Below are positions 7,782 through 18,038 of a stretch of DNA of 64,000 bases, one piece after another (the stretch's first letter is position 1; each line of letters starts with the position of its first letter). The notes beneath the pieces are model-generated. The model searched no databases and was not told the DNA's origin. It saw only the letters and a list, made by a program, of their open reading frames with translations. Source of the stretch: [Clostridium] polysaccharolyticum (GTDB lineage Bacteria; Bacillota; Clostridia; Lachnospirales; Lachnospiraceae); NCBI RefSeq assembly GCF_900111595.1, contig NZ_FOHN01000007.1, forward strand, positions 1 through 64,000, written 5' to 3'. Both the position numbers and the translations under genes were made by a program.

Positions 7782-9423
7782 AAACCTGTATCGTTTAGAA
7801 GCTAAGAGAAATCTGTTTTTGACCTGTTTTAGCGGGTTTGCCATTTTCTTAGCATTGCCCTTTTATTTCATGCAGCAGATTGTTACATTTGGTTCTGATT
7901 ATGGCGTGGCATTCCGGTATGCTAGCAAGGACCTGCTAGTTCAGCGTGTGGTAAGTTTAAGAAACCTTACTTATGGAAATCTGTTTTTTTTAGCGGTTCT
8001 CATTGGGCTGGCATTTTTAAATGGAATTGTACGGTATTCTTATCTTAGTGACAAATCAAAACAGGATTTCTATTTCGCAATGCCAGTGAAAAAGTCAGAT
8101 TTCTTTTGGCTAGGATATAAGCAGGGGATTGGAAACATAGTATTGCCATTGTGCATTAATCTTGCGCTTATGTTCCTGCTGGCAGGAGCAAATGGCTGTC
8201 TTACGATAGGGTTTACTGTGGTATTGCTTTATGTATCTTTAGTAGGATATCTGACATACTGTGCTTGTTTCGCTGTGACATTGCTTGCTTGCGTCTTAAC
8301 AGGAAGAATGGTTTTTCACATGTTAGGTACCTTGACTTTATTGGCATATGCACCAGTAGTCTATATCATATTAGAATATCTAGTAGATGGCAGAATGTAC
8401 TATCTTAATACAATCATGAAATACATTTATCTGCTATCGCCTGTAAGTGCTGGGATATGGTTCTTTGGCCAGGCTGGAAATGCCAGCATGGGAGCAGTAC
8501 CAGAAGATATTGCTTTGGTATATAAAGGGGGAAAAAGTGTCGTTGCTTTACTGGTAATTGCACTAGTGACATTGGCAGCAGCTAGAGTCCTGTATGGGAA
8601 AAGAAATGCAAGTGACACAGGAAAAACCATAGTGTTTAAACATGCGAAAAAAGTAATTAAGGGATTTCTGGCTGTGCTCTTTACATTAATAGGTGCTGTG
8701 ATTGTATCCTCTATGTATGATATGAATTCTATGACGTATAAAATCACTGGTGCAGTATTCGGTTTTTTGCTGGGAAGCTATCTTGTAGATATCCTGCTGG
8801 AATTGAACTGGAAAGGAAATATACGAAACTGGAAAGAACAGATGGTTTATCTGGGAATTAGTGCAGCTGCATTTGTATCCGTAATCGGATTTCAAAATCA
8901 TTATCGTTATAATGGGTTTGATAAGATTGGAGAGGAGTATACAAAAGAACAGGCCCAGAACGATAAGTGTGTAGTGATGAATGAGGATAAATGCTATGAA
9001 GCCAGCGAAACTTTTGAGGATTGTATCAGAGATATCAGGGTGTATAAAGAAGTAGCAGGAGTAGAAAGTTTAGATCGCTTTATAGAGGATATTGCGTTAG
9101 GAAAAGAGTCAAAAGTGCGTTTGGCGGATTATTGGGCAGCAGACTACAGTACTCTATCGGATTATCTGTATGAAGATGGAGAGATAAAGCGGTATGACAA
9201 TTATAATCTATATGGAGTAGCTTGCAATTATAAATATATGGTACGTCTTACAGGAAAATTTGATCCAAAGGATACCAAGAGGGTGTACTATGTCCTGACT
9301 AGCAAAAAGGACTATTCTTTTGAAGATTTCAGGAAGTATGTAATAGACTGGAATGTGGATTATAATGAAGCAGATTGTGTGCTGGCTTATGATATAGAAG
9401 AAGGAAAGGGGGAAGACGAATGA
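7759..9423 (+). CDS. ABC permease subunit 1
   Basis: The 554-residue protein has an N-terminal cytoplasmic start (TLKTSYKNLYRLEAKRN), a first membrane helix at about 20–40, five further hydrophobic helices to about residue 280 and two more at 295–345. A long charged C-terminal region (about 380–554) is probably extracytoplasmic. It overlaps the ATPase gene and, by 4 bases, the next permease, so the three are translationally coupled. It is clearly paralogous to that next gene (for example KNLYRRDSRRN against KNLYRLEAKRN, and the shared EQAK...C pattern in the tail). The substrate is unknown. Confidence 0.75.
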   Translation: MTLKTSYKNLYRLEAKRNLFLTCFSGFAIFLALPFYFMQQIVTFGSDYGVAFRYASKDLLVQRVVSLRNLTYGNLFFLAVLIGLAFLNGIVRYSYLSDKSKQDFYFAMPVKKSDFFWLGYKQGIGNIVLPLCINLALMFLLAGANGCLTIGFTVVLLYVSLVGYLTYCACFAVTLLACVLTGRMVFHMLGTLTLLAYAPVVYIILEYLVDGRMYYLNTIMKYIYLLSPVSAGIWFFGQAGNASMGAVPEDIALVYKGGKSVVALLVIALVTLAAARVLYGKRNASDTGKTIVFKHAKKVIKGFLAVLFTLIGAVIVSSMYDMNSMTYKITGAVFGFLLGSYLVDILLELNWKGNIRNWKEQMVYLGISAAAFVSVIGFQNHYRYNGFDKIGEEYTKEQAQNDKCVVMNEDKCYEASETFEDCIRDIRVYKEVAGVESLDRFIEDIALGKESKVRLADYWAADYSTLSDYLYEDGEIKRYDNYNLYGVACNYKYMVRLTGKFDPKDTKRVYYVLTSKKDYSFEDFRKYVIDWNVDYNEADCVLAYDIEEGKGEDE

Positions 9424-11003
9424 ATCTTAGGATGTCTTTAAAAAACTTATATCGAAGAGATTCCAGGCGAAATATCTGGTTAGCAGTAATAGGACTCCTT
9501 GAATATTTATTCGCATTGCCATTTTGTTTTTCTGGCAAGATTGTGAATTTTAAAGAGTGGTCTAAGATTCCCTTTAAAGAGGCAAGGGGAGACCTTCTGA
9601 TTAGCCGTGATGGCGAGCTGATTTCGCTGTTTTATGATAATAAAATGTTATGTATTGTTCTTTGTGGCTTAGCTGTTTTAAATGGAATTATTCTGTTTTC
9701 CTATCTTTCTTCAAGAAAGAAACTGGATTTCTATTTTAGCCAGCCATTTCAGAAGAGAGAATTATTCTGGGTAAGTTATATACAAGGTGCAGTAAATGGA
9801 ATAGTTCCTTATTTAATTAGCTTGCTGGCTGTATTAGTTATGGCTGGTGTAAATAACTGTTTTTCAGGAACACTGGTGCTGGTAGTGTTACAGACATTTT
9901 TGGTGAATGTGTTATTTTATCTTGCTGTTTATGCCTTCACGATTCTGGCGTGCTGTCTGACTGGAAAGTTTGTTTTCTCCATATTAGGTGCAGGAACTTT
10001 ATTGATGTATTTTCCATGTTTATTAGAGTGTGTCAGAAATATTTTCAATGGGGAAGCAGTCTCGGCAGTTGATTTATGGGATAAGTATGTTATGATATCC
10101 CCAGTGGAAATTTACGGAAGGATATATAATTCACAAAAATATATCGTGTATAGCCATGAACGACTTAGTACTGCTCTATGCGATATGAGTGATATCCTTT
10201 ACCTGATTGTATTGCTTGTAATAAGTACATTTGCCGCAAGGCTGCTTTATGCAAGGAGAAATAGCGAAGCAGCAGGAAAGACCATTGCATTTCCAATTGC
10301 CAAAGTTATCATAAAAGCATTACTGGTTATTTTTATTACATTGTTTGTAGCGACATCATTTGAATCTGTATTTAATGAAGATACGGTTTTCTTTAAGGGA
10401 ATTGGTTTGGTTATCGGAGCTATGTCTGGTCTTTATATTGTGGATTCTTTAATTGAATTGAACTGGACAGCATGTTTCAAAAAAGGCTGGAATCAGTTTG
10501 CTTATGCAGCGGCTGCACTGGCAGTGGCAGGCTCTGTTTATGTTTACAGCTATTCTGTACGTTACAATGGTTTGGATTCTGTGCCAAAATACTACTCGGT
10601 GGAACAGGCAAAGAAGGATGGATGTGTCATATTAGATTCTGGAAAACTGGTGTATGGAGAAGACAAGTGGAAACAGTTTATGGAGGATGTGCACAGCAAG
10701 AAGGATTCCATGGTTCGGGTAATGGATGGCGGTTATGGGGAAAATGCTTTTGCTGATTATGTTTATAAAGATGGTTTCGTTCATGAATATACGAAATATA
10801 ATTTATTTAGTTCAGGAAGAAGGCTGCCATATCTTTTAGCAGTGGATGGCTTAAATAGCATGGAGGAAGAAAAAACAGAGTATACGGCTTATGTACTTAC
10901 GGATAAAGAAGATCTTACATTGGAAGATTATCGGAATTGGGAAATGGAAGGAAGCAAGTCGAATTTTGTAATCAGAGAATTATTTATAAAAGAAATGAAA
11001 TAA
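9420..11003 (+). CDS. ABC permease subunit 2, paralogue of subunit 1
   Basis: The 527-residue protein begins at an ATG overlapping the previous stop. It has the same plan as its neighbour: an N-terminal amphipathic start, about eight membrane helices and a C-terminal soluble domain of about 170 residues. Matching landmarks include LNGI(V/I)...YLS(D/S) near residue 90 and VRYNGLDS before the soluble tail. Two similar permeases with one ATPase suggest a heterodimeric transporter that arose by tandem duplication. The function is inferred only from context. Confidence 0.75.
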   Translation: MNLRMSLKNLYRRDSRRNIWLAVIGLLEYLFALPFCFSGKIVNFKEWSKIPFKEARGDLLISRDGELISLFYDNKMLCIVLCGLAVLNGIILFSYLSSRKKLDFYFSQPFQKRELFWVSYIQGAVNGIVPYLISLLAVLVMAGVNNCFSGTLVLVVLQTFLVNVLFYLAVYAFTILACCLTGKFVFSILGAGTLLMYFPCLLECVRNIFNGEAVSAVDLWDKYVMISPVEIYGRIYNSQKYIVYSHERLSTALCDMSDILYLIVLLVISTFAARLLYARRNSEAAGKTIAFPIAKVIIKALLVIFITLFVATSFESVFNEDTVFFKGIGLVIGAMSGLYIVDSLIELNWTACFKKGWNQFAYAAAALAVAGSVYVYSYSVRYNGLDSVPKYYSVEQAKKDGCVILDSGKLVYGEDKWKQFMEDVHSKKDSMVRVMDGGYGENAFADYVYKDGFVHEYTKYNLFSSGRRLPYLLAVDGLNSMEEEKTEYTAYVLTDKEDLTLEDYRNWEMEGSKSNFVIRELFIKEMK

Positions 11004-11017
11004 AGCTATATTGTATG

Positions 11018-11058
11018 GCAAAAACCAAGAGGGCATGGCAGGCTCTCTTGGCTTTTTG
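11018..11058 (+). terminator. terminator of the GntR–ABC operon
   Basis: AAAAACCAAGAG pairs with CTCTTGGCTTTTT, with a T-rich end, 15 bases after the last permease. Confidence 0.8.
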
Positions 11059-11254
11059 CATTATTCAATGACTTGACATACAGATTCGTTGATAATATAA
11101 TCCATTTATGAAGAATTATTTACGTATAATAAAATAAGGAACGAAAAGAAAAAAGACACCCAAGAAAAACTTGTTTTACAAAATATTCAAAAAGAGGGGG
11201 GATTATCAGAGTATTTGATAAACTATATTTTGTAAAAATTAAAGGAGAATGAAA

Positions 11255-12733
11255 ATGTTTCATACTGAGCAAGATGTATTTAGAAGAAAGAACTGGCTCT
11301 TTTTACTGAGCTGGGGGATTGTCATTGCTACTTTAGAGCTGGCATTTATCGTAGAATATTTCACAGGCAAACAGGATCTGGCATATGTATCTGTTTTATC
11401 TCTAATCGCCATTATTCCGTACATACTAGCACATGTTTACTATAAAAAAACCGATGGACTTGGAAGGAAAATTGCAGATTTTGGAATTATTGCTTACTGT
11501 GTATTTGTGTGTGTGACTTTTATTCATGCATTTTCCATATCGAATGTACTGTTTTTTGTTCCATTTGTAATATGTTTACAGATTTATTCTAATCAGAAAC
11601 TGAACTTAAGATTTACATCCATTGCATTTTTCGAAGTTATTGCTGTAATTGTTTACTGGTATACAATAAAAGGCTGGAATTCCAGTGTCTATGTGGCCGT
11701 TTATGAAACAGTCATAGCTGTATATGCACTGCTTATTCTGTTTTCAAACATTTCCAGTAAGATCATGAGCCAGACCAATGCGTGGAGACTGGGAAAGATA
11801 GAAGATCAGGCTGCCAACGCAGAACAGAAGACCAGTACCATTGTTGAGGCTTCTAATGAAGTAGCGCTGCAGATTCAGCAGATAAAAGAAAGCATTGATA
11901 CCAATGCAGATTTAATTGATAAGATGAATTCCTCCATGGGAGAGGTAAAGCATGGAATGGAAGAAGTGTCTAATGCATTATCGGATCAGACACAGGCAGC
12001 CATTACCATTCAGAAAACAGTGGATCAGGTTGCTGGATTGGCAAGCGAGCTTGCGGTTAATTCTGAACAGTCTAAGGAAAATGTAGAATTAAGCAGCCAG
12101 AATATCGAACAGGTAAAAGCAATCACCCAGCAGGTTACGGGAGATTCCATTCTGGTAAATGAGCAGATGAAGGCTTTAGTTGACAAAGCCAATAAAGTAC
12201 GTTCGGTAACAGACGTAATTCATGAAATTGCTTCCCAGACGAATCTTCTTGCCTTAAATGCTTCTATCGAAGCAGCACGTGCAGGAGAAGCAGGCAAGGG
12301 GTTTGCCGTAGTAGCAGACGAAATCCGTTCACTTGCAGATTCCACTAAGGATTCCATCGCCCAAATCGAACAGATCCTGACTGAGCTTGAGGAAAGCTCC
12401 AGGCAGGCAGATAACCGTCTGGCTTCTATGTTAAATGGAATGGAAGAGCAGAACACAAGAATCAATGATACCTATAACAGCTTAAATCAGGTCACATCCA
12501 GTCTGCTGGAGCTTATGAAAGATATGGCAAACATATCAGCTCAGATGAACGTGGTGCAGAAAGAAACGGCTTCCGTAGTAGAGTCTGTAAATGATATGTC
12601 CGGCATATCCAAAAATGTCTCCGCAACTGCAACGGAAGTATATGAGTTAAGCAATTCTGCAAAAGCAGAGTCGGAAAAGGTAAGTGAATCTGCTGGAATT
12701 ATCACAGAAAGCATGGAAAACTTAACGAAATAG
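11255..12733 (+). CDS. membrane-bound methyl-accepting chemotaxis-type protein
   Basis: This is a 492-residue receptor. Residues 15–170 hold about six hydrophobic helices with no large extracellular sensor domain and no obvious HAMP. The rest is a long coiled-coil signalling domain with the hallmark hairpin tip [20 protein letters not shown] followed by [16 protein letters not shown]. This tip binds CheA and CheW in known receptors. The ATG at 11255 is preferred over the ATG at 11249 because AAAGGAG (11241–11247) lies only one base before the latter. It is a monocistronic gene. A polytopic sensor suggests it detects a membrane-related signal. The ligand is unknown and no other chemotaxis genes are in the window. 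Confidence 0.85.
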   Translation: MFHTEQDVFRRKNWLFLLSWGIVIATLELAFIVEYFTGKQDLAYVSVLSLIAIIPYILAHVYYKKTDGLGRKIADFGIIAYCVFVCVTFIHAFSISNVLFFVPFVICLQIYSNQKLNLRFTSIAFFEVIAVIVYWYTIKGWNSSVYVAVYETVIAVYALLILFSNISSKIMSQTNAWRLGKIEDQAANAEQKTSTIVEASNEVALQIQQIKESIDTNADLIDKMNSSMGEVKHGMEEVSNALSDQTQAAITIQKTVDQVAGLASELAVNSEQSKENVELSSQNIEQVKAITQQVTGDSILVNEQMKALVDKANKVRSVTDVIHEIASQTNLLALNASIEAARAGEAGKGFAVVADEIRSLADSTKDSIAQIEQILTELEESSRQADNRLASMLNGMEEQNTRINDTYNSLNQVTSSLLELMKDMANISAQMNVVQKETASVVESVNDMSGISKNVSATATEVYELSNSAKAESEKVSESAGIITESMENLTK

Positions 12734-12866
12734 CCCGCAAATCTGTTAATTTTATGCTACATACGGTCTTCTGGTGCATTATTTTGTATAAAGGCTTGTA
12801 ACTTGATAAATTTGGTGTTAAAATGTAACAGGTTGTTTATATCATATTTAAAGGAGGAGAATGATT

Positions 12867-13613
12867 GTGTCAGGACATTCTAAGTTCGCCAATATCAAAC
12901 ATAAAAAAGAGAAAAATGATAAAGCGAAAGGTAAAATCTTTACAATTATCGGTCGTGAAATTGCGGTTGCTGTAAAAGAAGGTGGACCAGACCCGCTTAA
13001 TAATAGCCGTCTTCGTGATGTAATCGCCAAGGCAAAAGCGAATAATATGCCCAACGATACAATTGACCGTGGCATCAAAAAAGCTGCCGGTGACTTGGCT
13101 GGCGTTAATTACGAAACGGTTACTTATGAGGGATATGGACCTAATGGTATCGCTGTAATTGTAGTAGCATTAACAGATAATAAGAATAGAACAGCTTCCA
13201 ATGTACGTAACGCATTTACCAAGGGAAATGGCAACGTTGGTACTCCAGGCTGTGTATCATATATGTTCGACAAAAAAGGCCAGATTATCATCGACAAAGA
13301 AGAATGCAGCATGGACGCAGATGACTTAATGATGATAGCACTGGATGCCGGAGCAGAAGATTTCAACGAAGAAGAAGACAGCTTCGAAGTTTTAACAGAT
13401 CCAGATGCATTTAGTGCAGTTCGTGAAGGTCTTGAAAAAGAAGGGATCAAAATGGTTCAGGCTGAGGTTACAATGATCCCTCAGACATATGCTCAGTTGA
13501 CAGATGAGAAAGATATTAAATTCTTCCAGAGAACATTGGATCTTCTTGATGAGGATGATGATGTACAGGAAGTATATCATAACTGGGACGAGCCGGATGA
13601 GGATGAAGAATAA
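12867..13613 (+). CDS. yebC: YebC/PmpR-family protein
   Basis: The 248-residue product starts [20 protein letters not shown], the family hallmark, and ends in the usual acidic tail. YebC/PmpR proteins were described as DNA-binding regulators, and recent work links members to ribosome rescue at proline-rich stalls. The GTG at 12867 is preferred to the ATG at 12861. It gives the family-typical MSGHSK start and correct spacing to the strong AAGGAGGAGA (12851–12860), which abuts the ATG. The gene stands alone with its own terminator. Confidence 0.92.
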   Translation: MSGHSKFANIKHKKEKNDKAKGKIFTIIGREIAVAVKEGGPDPLNNSRLRDVIAKAKANNMPNDTIDRGIKKAAGDLAGVNYETVTYEGYGPNGIAVIVVALTDNKNRTASNVRNAFTKGNGNVGTPGCVSYMFDKKGQIIIDKEECSMDADDLMMIALDAGAEDFNEEEDSFEVLTDPDAFSAVREGLEKEGIKMVQAEVTMIPQTYAQLTDEKDIKFFQRTLDLLDEDDDVQEVYHNWDEPDEDEE

Positions 13614-13693
13614 GAATAAGGCTGATTTTCTGTGTGGCTTAATGGGATAAAGCAAGGTAACTCATATTTTAGAGGAAAACTGGCAAGAATATG

Positions 13694-13742
13694 AATAAGA
13701 ACCTTTTTTCTTTCATAGAAAAGAGGTTCTTATTATTTTTAG
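13694..13742 (+). terminator. terminator after yebC
   Basis: AATAAGAACCTTTTTT pairs with the AAAAGAGGTTCTTATT segment, followed by a T-rich stretch. Confidence 0.75.
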
Positions 13743-13846
13743 GATAGTATTCTGTTTATCAATATAGTATAATGAAAAAATTTATGTTTTCAGAACATAT
13801 GTTTAGGAAAAGCATGATAAGGATAGGAAAAGGAGTAGAAAAACGT

Positions 13847-14508
13847 ATGAAGCTAGATATTATGGAGTCTATGAAAGTTAGGCATTCAGTACGGACATAT
13901 CAGAAAAAAGATATTCCAGAAGAATTGTTACAGGAGATAAGAGCATTTTTAGATTCGTTACAGAATAAGGAACAGAGCAAAGTAAAGATTAAGCTTGTAA
14001 AGCAGGAATTAGGAGATAAAAGCGTAAAACTTGGCACTTACGGCGTAATTAAAGGTGCGTCTTATTTCTTTGCAGGCGTTTGTGAAAATATAAAAGAAGG
14101 ATACCGGAATTTAGGATATGTTATGGAAAAGGCAGTTTTATTCTGTACTTCTCTTGGTCTTGGTACCTGCTGGATCGGAGGAACTTTTAATAAAGGTAAC
14201 TTTGCCAAGGTAATAGAGCTGGCAGGAAACGAAGTTATTGGAAGTGTTAGTCCTCTTGGATGGGAAGCCGAGAAGAATTCCTGGTTAGGAAACATTATGT
14301 CCCAAAAGGGAAAACGAAAAGAATTTGAAGTGAATTCCATTTCTATATGGATGCTAAGCGTATGATGAATCAGATTGATATGGGAATTGCCATGTGCCAT
14401 TTTGAAGAAGCAGCAAAAGCCAATGGAATCACAGGTCAGTTTGTACACAGGAATCCAGGTATCGAAACCCGTTGGGAATATATTATTTCCTGGAAAGAGA
14501 ACCAGTAA
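13847..14508 (+). pseudogene. TM1586-type nitroreductase, frameshifted and internally deleted
   Basis: The N-terminal part (from an ATG near 13847; further in-frame starts lie upstream to 13772) shows SMKVRHSVRTYQKKDIPEE and GLGTCWIGGTFNKGNF, typical of an FMN-dependent nitroreductase. It stops at 14365. The expected C-terminal end continues in another frame from about 14341 to 14508 (MNQIDMGIAMCHFEEAAKAN ... EYIISW). The middle of the family, usually rich in prolines and flavin contacts (PSAxNxQPW), is missing between them. A deletion that shifted the frame explains this. The gene is probably inactive. Confidence 0.7.
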
Positions 14509-14565
14509 GACAGGTAAATGCCGAATTAAATGAAATTCTAGGATTCTTTCAGGTGCAGGATAAAC

Positions 14566-14614
14566 AAACGAAATGTCAACCTTGAATTGATTTATGGTTG
14601 ACATTTCGTTTTTT
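14566..14614 (+). terminator. terminator hairpin
   Basis: AAACGAAATGTCAACC pairs with GGTTGACATTTCGTTTT, followed by T residues. Confidence 0.8.
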
Positions 14615-14649
14615 ATACGATACTATGTTTCTGGCAGGAAAAAGCATAG

Positions 14650-14800
14650 AAAGGAAGAGGAGTCTGGCCTTTGTTTTTGTATTGCTTTTTCTCAGCAGTA
14701 CCAGGCTGCATTGCGCTTTGTATTTTAGCGGCAGTAGTGGCGAGAAGACTGCTTCCCGTTTTTCTGCAATGGGAAGAAGGAAAGCTTTATAGGGAAAGGA
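14650..14800 (+). pseudogene. possible remnant of a membrane protein (BioY-like C-terminus)
   Basis: In the frame through 14671 the sequence reads PLFLYCFFSAVPGCIALCIL followed by AAVVARRLLPVF. It has no convincing start and a stop at 14647–14649. A hydrophobic helix, an (x)PG kink and a final RRL are reminiscent of the biotin transporter BioY, and bioY often precedes bioB. The match is short and uncertain, so this is offered only as a lead. Confidence 0.25.
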
Positions 14801-14809
14801 AAGAAAGAT

Positions 14810-15781
14810 ATGACAAAAGCAGAAAGTTTAAAACACGCCGTTTTAGAGGGAAAACTCCTGACAGAAGAAGAGGCATTACAGCTTGTGGAGGCTGATTTGG
14901 AAGAGTTATGCAAAGGGGCTGATGAAATTCGGAAGCATTTTTGTGGAGATGCCTTTGACATTTGTACCATTATAAATGGAAAAAGCGGAAAATGTTCGGA
15001 AAACTGTAAGTATTGTGCCCAGTCTGCTTACTACAAAACGGAAGTAGAAACCTATCCTCTTTTGCCAGCAGAGAAAGTGTTAGAACAGGCAAAATACAAT
15101 GATGAGAAAGGAGTTCTTCGTTATTCCATCGTAACTTCAGGCCGATGCTTAAATGACCAGGAAGTGGAACGTGTGTGTGAAATGGTGAAGGAACTTAAAA
15201 AGGAAACGAATATTGCAATCTGTGGTTCTTTTGGACTTCTAAGCAAGGAACAGTTTTCCAAGCTAAAGGAAGCAGGGGTTACAAGAGTACATAATAATTT
15301 AGAATCATCCAGAGCATTTTTCAAAGAAATATGTACGACCCATACTTATGATGACAAGCTAAAAGCAATACAGGCAGCAAAGAGAGCAGGGCTAAATGTA
15401 TGCAGTGGTGGCATTATGGGGCTTGGGGAAACGATGGAAGACCGAATCAGCATGGTGACTGATATCCGGGAAATGGGGATCCGTTCCATTCCAGTAAATA
15501 TGCTGAATCCTGTTCCAGGAACTCCATATGAAAACAATCCTCGCCTGACCAATGAAGAAATGAGAAGAATCGTCGCAATTTTCCGTTATCTTGTTCCAGA
15601 TGCCTCCATCCGTTTGGCGGGAGGAAGAGGCCTGCTGCCAGATAAGGGAAGAGCCTGTTTCTGTTCAGGAGCAAATGCCGCAATTTCAGGAGATATGCTT
15701 ACGACGCAAGGAATCACCATAGAGAAAGATATGGCAATGTTAAAGGAATTAGGATATACGGCGGTGCTTTGGAATGAGTAA
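14810..15781 (+). CDS. bioB: biotin synthase
   Basis: The 323-residue radical SAM enzyme inserts sulfur into dethiobiotin. The radical SAM motif is C62-x3-C66-x2-C69 (CSENCKYCAQS). Other family features are SGRCLNDQEVERV, RVHNNLESS, GGIMGLGET and the C-terminal LAGGRG. The length is normal. The ATG at 14810 follows AAAGGAAAG. The start of a bioD fragment overlaps its end. Because bioD is only a stub here and bioA and bioF are absent, the strain may use BioB to convert imported dethiobiotin or may be losing the pathway. Confidence 0.95.
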   Translation: MTKAESLKHAVLEGKLLTEEEALQLVEADLEELCKGADEIRKHFCGDAFDICTIINGKSGKCSENCKYCAQSAYYKTEVETYPLLPAEKVLEQAKYNDEKGVLRYSIVTSGRCLNDQEVERVCEMVKELKKETNIAICGSFGLLSKEQFSKLKEAGVTRVHNNLESSRAFFKEICTTHTYDDKLKAIQAAKRAGLNVCSGGIMGLGETMEDRISMVTDIREMGIRSIPVNMLNPVPGTPYENNPRLTNEEMRRIVAIFRYLVPDASIRLAGGRGLLPDKGRACFCSGANAAISGDMLTTQGITIEKDMAMLKELGYTAVLWNE

Positions 15782-15851
15782 GGATGTAACTGGAACGGGA
15801 AGTAATGTTGGGAAAACCTGCGTGACAGGGCTTCTGGTAAAATGGAAAGAA
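15774..15851 (+). pseudogene. bioD: truncated dethiobiotin synthetase (bioD) remnant
   Basis: About 26 codons starting at an ATG overlapping the bioB stop give MSKDVTGTGSNVGKTCVTGL, with the BioD P-loop GTGSNVGKT. Similarity ends near 15850, exactly where the convergent thioesterase gene ends. The open frame beyond is antisense to that gene. A deletion removed roughly nine tenths of bioD, so it cannot be functional. Confidence 0.7.
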
Positions 15852-16256
15852 TTAAGCTTTTCGTTTGATAAAACCAGTGATATTTACCAGAGCAACAGCA
15901 TTTCCAAGATTATCGGAAACAGCAATTTCATAAAAACAGGTATTACGGCCTTCTTTTATACATCTGGAACGGGCGATGATCTTGTCACCTTTGGCAACTC
16001 CCAAGAAACTGATATGGCTGTCAACCGATACGGTAATGTCTTTATGAAAATTGGATGCCACAGCAAATGTAAAGTCAGCTAAAGTAAAGATTGCTCCGCC
16101 CATTAAAGTGCCTACTGCATTGAGATGGTCTTCGGTAATTGCCATGGAACAGACAGTTTGTTCCTCTGTAATGGAATCAATGGCAGCACCGCAGGTTTTG
16201 ACAGCAAAGCGGTCATTGGCAAAAATAGCGTTTGCTTCATGAATTAAGTTAGTCAT
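15852..16256 (-). CDS. PaaI-type hotdog-fold thioesterase
   Basis: The 134-residue product has the hotdog thioesterase motif HLNAVGTLMGGAIFTLADFT, the usual place of the active-site residues (N-x2-G...HGG...D-type in PaaI), then VSVDSHISFLG. Such enzymes hydrolyse acyl-CoA thioesters. The ATG at 16256 is preceded by GAAGGAGGA on the minus strand. It converges on the bioD remnant and diverges from trpB2. The natural substrate cannot be told. Confidence 0.8.
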   Translation of the reverse strand: MTNLIHEANAIFANDRFAVKTCGAAIDSITEEQTVCSMAITEDHLNAVGTLMGGAIFTLADFTFAVASNFHKDITVSVDSHISFLGVAKGDKIIARSRCIKEGRNTCFYEIAVSDNLGNAVALVNITGFIKRKA

Positions 16257-16456
16257 AGTTCCTCCTTCTTTGTATATGCAATTTTTCTTTTATTATAAAC
16301 AATATGACGTAGAATGCAAGTATTCGTACATGTTCGTTAGAAAATCTTGTAATTCGTCCTTTAACGTGCTAAAATATCTGTAATATACTTCATTGATTTA
16401 AAGGAATAACGTTTTGTTATCTTTGATAAAATGAAACAAATAGGAGGAACCCGTTT

Positions 16457-17833
16457 ATGAACAAGAATGAGATACCTTACAAAATCTATTTAAAAGAAGA
16501 AGAAATGCCAAAGCAGTGGTACAATGTCAGGGCAGATATGAAAAACAAACCTGCAAAATTATTAAATCCTGCAACTTTACAGCCAGTTACAGAAGAAGAG
16601 TTAAGTAACATATTCTGTAAAGAACTTGTAAAACAAGAATTAGATGAAACAAATCCATACATAGATATTCCAGAACAGATTCGTGAATTTTATAAAATGT
16701 ACCGTCCATCTCCATTGGTCCGTGCGTATTGCCTGGAGAAAAAGCTAGGTACACCAGCGAAGATTTATTATAAATTTGAAGGAAATAATACAAGTGGAAG
16801 CCACAAATTAAATTCTGCCATTGCACAGGCCTATTATGCAAAAGAGCAGGGCTTAAAAGGGGTAACTACTGAGACAGGTGCGGGCCAGTGGGGAACTGCT
16901 TTATCTATGGCCTGTTCTTATTTTGATCTGGACTGCCAGGTATATATGGTAAAATGTTCTTATGAACAGAAACCATTCCGCCGTGAAGTCATGAGAACAT
17001 ATGGTGCTAACGTAACACCATCTCCTTCTGAATCAACAGAAGTCGGCAAGAAGATTTTAGCAGAGCATCCAGGGACTACTGGAAGTCTTGGATGTGCTAT
17101 TTCCGAGGCAGTTGAAGCTGCAACAACACAGGAAGGTTACCGTTATGTACTAGGAAGCGTATTAAGCCAGGTTCTTCTTCACCAGTCTGTAATTGGTTTG
17201 GAAGCATTGGCAGCACTTGATAAATATGGTCAAAAAGCAGATATCATCATTGGCTGTGCAGGTGGCGGTTCCAACTTAGGCGGATTGATTTCTCCATTTA
17301 TGGGGCAGCAGTTAAGAGGAGAAGCAGAGTATAAATTTATTGCCGTAGAGCCAGCCTCCTGCCCAAGTTTAACAAGAGGGGTTTATGCATATGACTTCTG
17401 TGATACTGGCAAAGTCTGCCCGCTTCAGAAAATGTATACACTAGGAAGTGGATTTATTCCTTCTCCTAACCATGCTGGCGGGTTAAGATACCACGGCATG
17501 AGTGCAACTTTGTCACAGCTTTACGCTGATGGCTTAATGGAAGCACGTAGTGTAGAACAGACAGCTGTATTTGAAGCGGCGGAACAGTTTGCAAGAGTGG
17601 AAGGAATTTTGCCAGCTCCTGAAAGCAGCCATGCAATTCGAGTTGCGATTGATGAAGCGTTAAAATGCAAAGAAACTGGAGAAGAAAAAACAATTGTGTT
17701 TGGCTTAACAGGAACAGGATACTTTGATATGTTTGCTTATGAAAAATTTCACGATGGCAAAATGTCTGATTATATTCCAACAGATGAGGAATTACAGGCA
17801 AGCTTTGCGAAATTACCTAAGGTGGATTTATAA
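16457..17833 (+). CDS. trpB2: tryptophan synthase beta chain-like protein (TrpB2 class)
   Basis: This 458-residue PLP enzyme is longer at its N-terminus than TrpB1 (about 395 residues), as TrpB2 proteins are. The PLP lysine is K117 in GSHKLNSA. The phosphate-binding loop GCAGGGSNLGG lies near 267. TrpB2 proteins join indole or serine-derived groups and often act without TrpA. No trpA lies nearby. The ATG at 16457 follows TAGGAGG. A standalone location suggests indole salvage. Its catalytic specificity cannot be read from sequence. Confidence 0.88.
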   Translation: MNKNEIPYKIYLKEEEMPKQWYNVRADMKNKPAKLLNPATLQPVTEEELSNIFCKELVKQELDETNPYIDIPEQIREFYKMYRPSPLVRAYCLEKKLGTPAKIYYKFEGNNTSGSHKLNSAIAQAYYAKEQGLKGVTTETGAGQWGTALSMACSYFDLDCQVYMVKCSYEQKPFRREVMRTYGANVTPSPSESTEVGKKILAEHPGTTGSLGCAISEAVEAATTQEGYRYVLGSVLSQVLLHQSVIGLEALAALDKYGQKADIIIGCAGGGSNLGGLISPFMGQQLRGEAEYKFIAVEPASCPSLTRGVYAYDFCDTGKVCPLQKMYTLGSGFIPSPNHAGGLRYHGMSATLSQLYADGLMEARSVEQTAVFEAAEQFARVEGILPAPESSHAIRVAIDEALKCKETGEEKTIVFGLTGTGYFDMFAYEKFHDGKMSDYIPTDEELQASFAKLPKVDL

Positions 17834-17890
17834 GCAATAAATGTGACGGCATAAGATAATGAATCATAAGATATTGTGCAGTTAATCAGA

Positions 17891-17940
17891 TTAGCGTTCA
17901 ATTGCATGCTGGTGCAAATCAGTTGGAATTGAACGCTAAA
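17891..17940 (+). terminator. long perfect inverted repeat after trpB2
   Basis: TTAGCGTTCAATT is repeated inverted as AATTGAACGCTAA after a loop of about 23 bases. There is no clear T run, so it may be a weak terminator or an RNA-stabilising structure. Confidence 0.45.
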
Positions 17941-18038
17941 CATTTAAAATAAGAAATTAATCAGGCGACAGTGGATTTTTTTGGTACGTCATTACTGGCT
18001 CAGGAATTTTGATTGGTTATGAAAGAAATGGAGGGAAT

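Noticed and set aside
15852-16082. continuation of the bioD-like frame to 102 residues
   Set aside because: Beyond about 15850 it is simply the antisense of the thioesterase gene.
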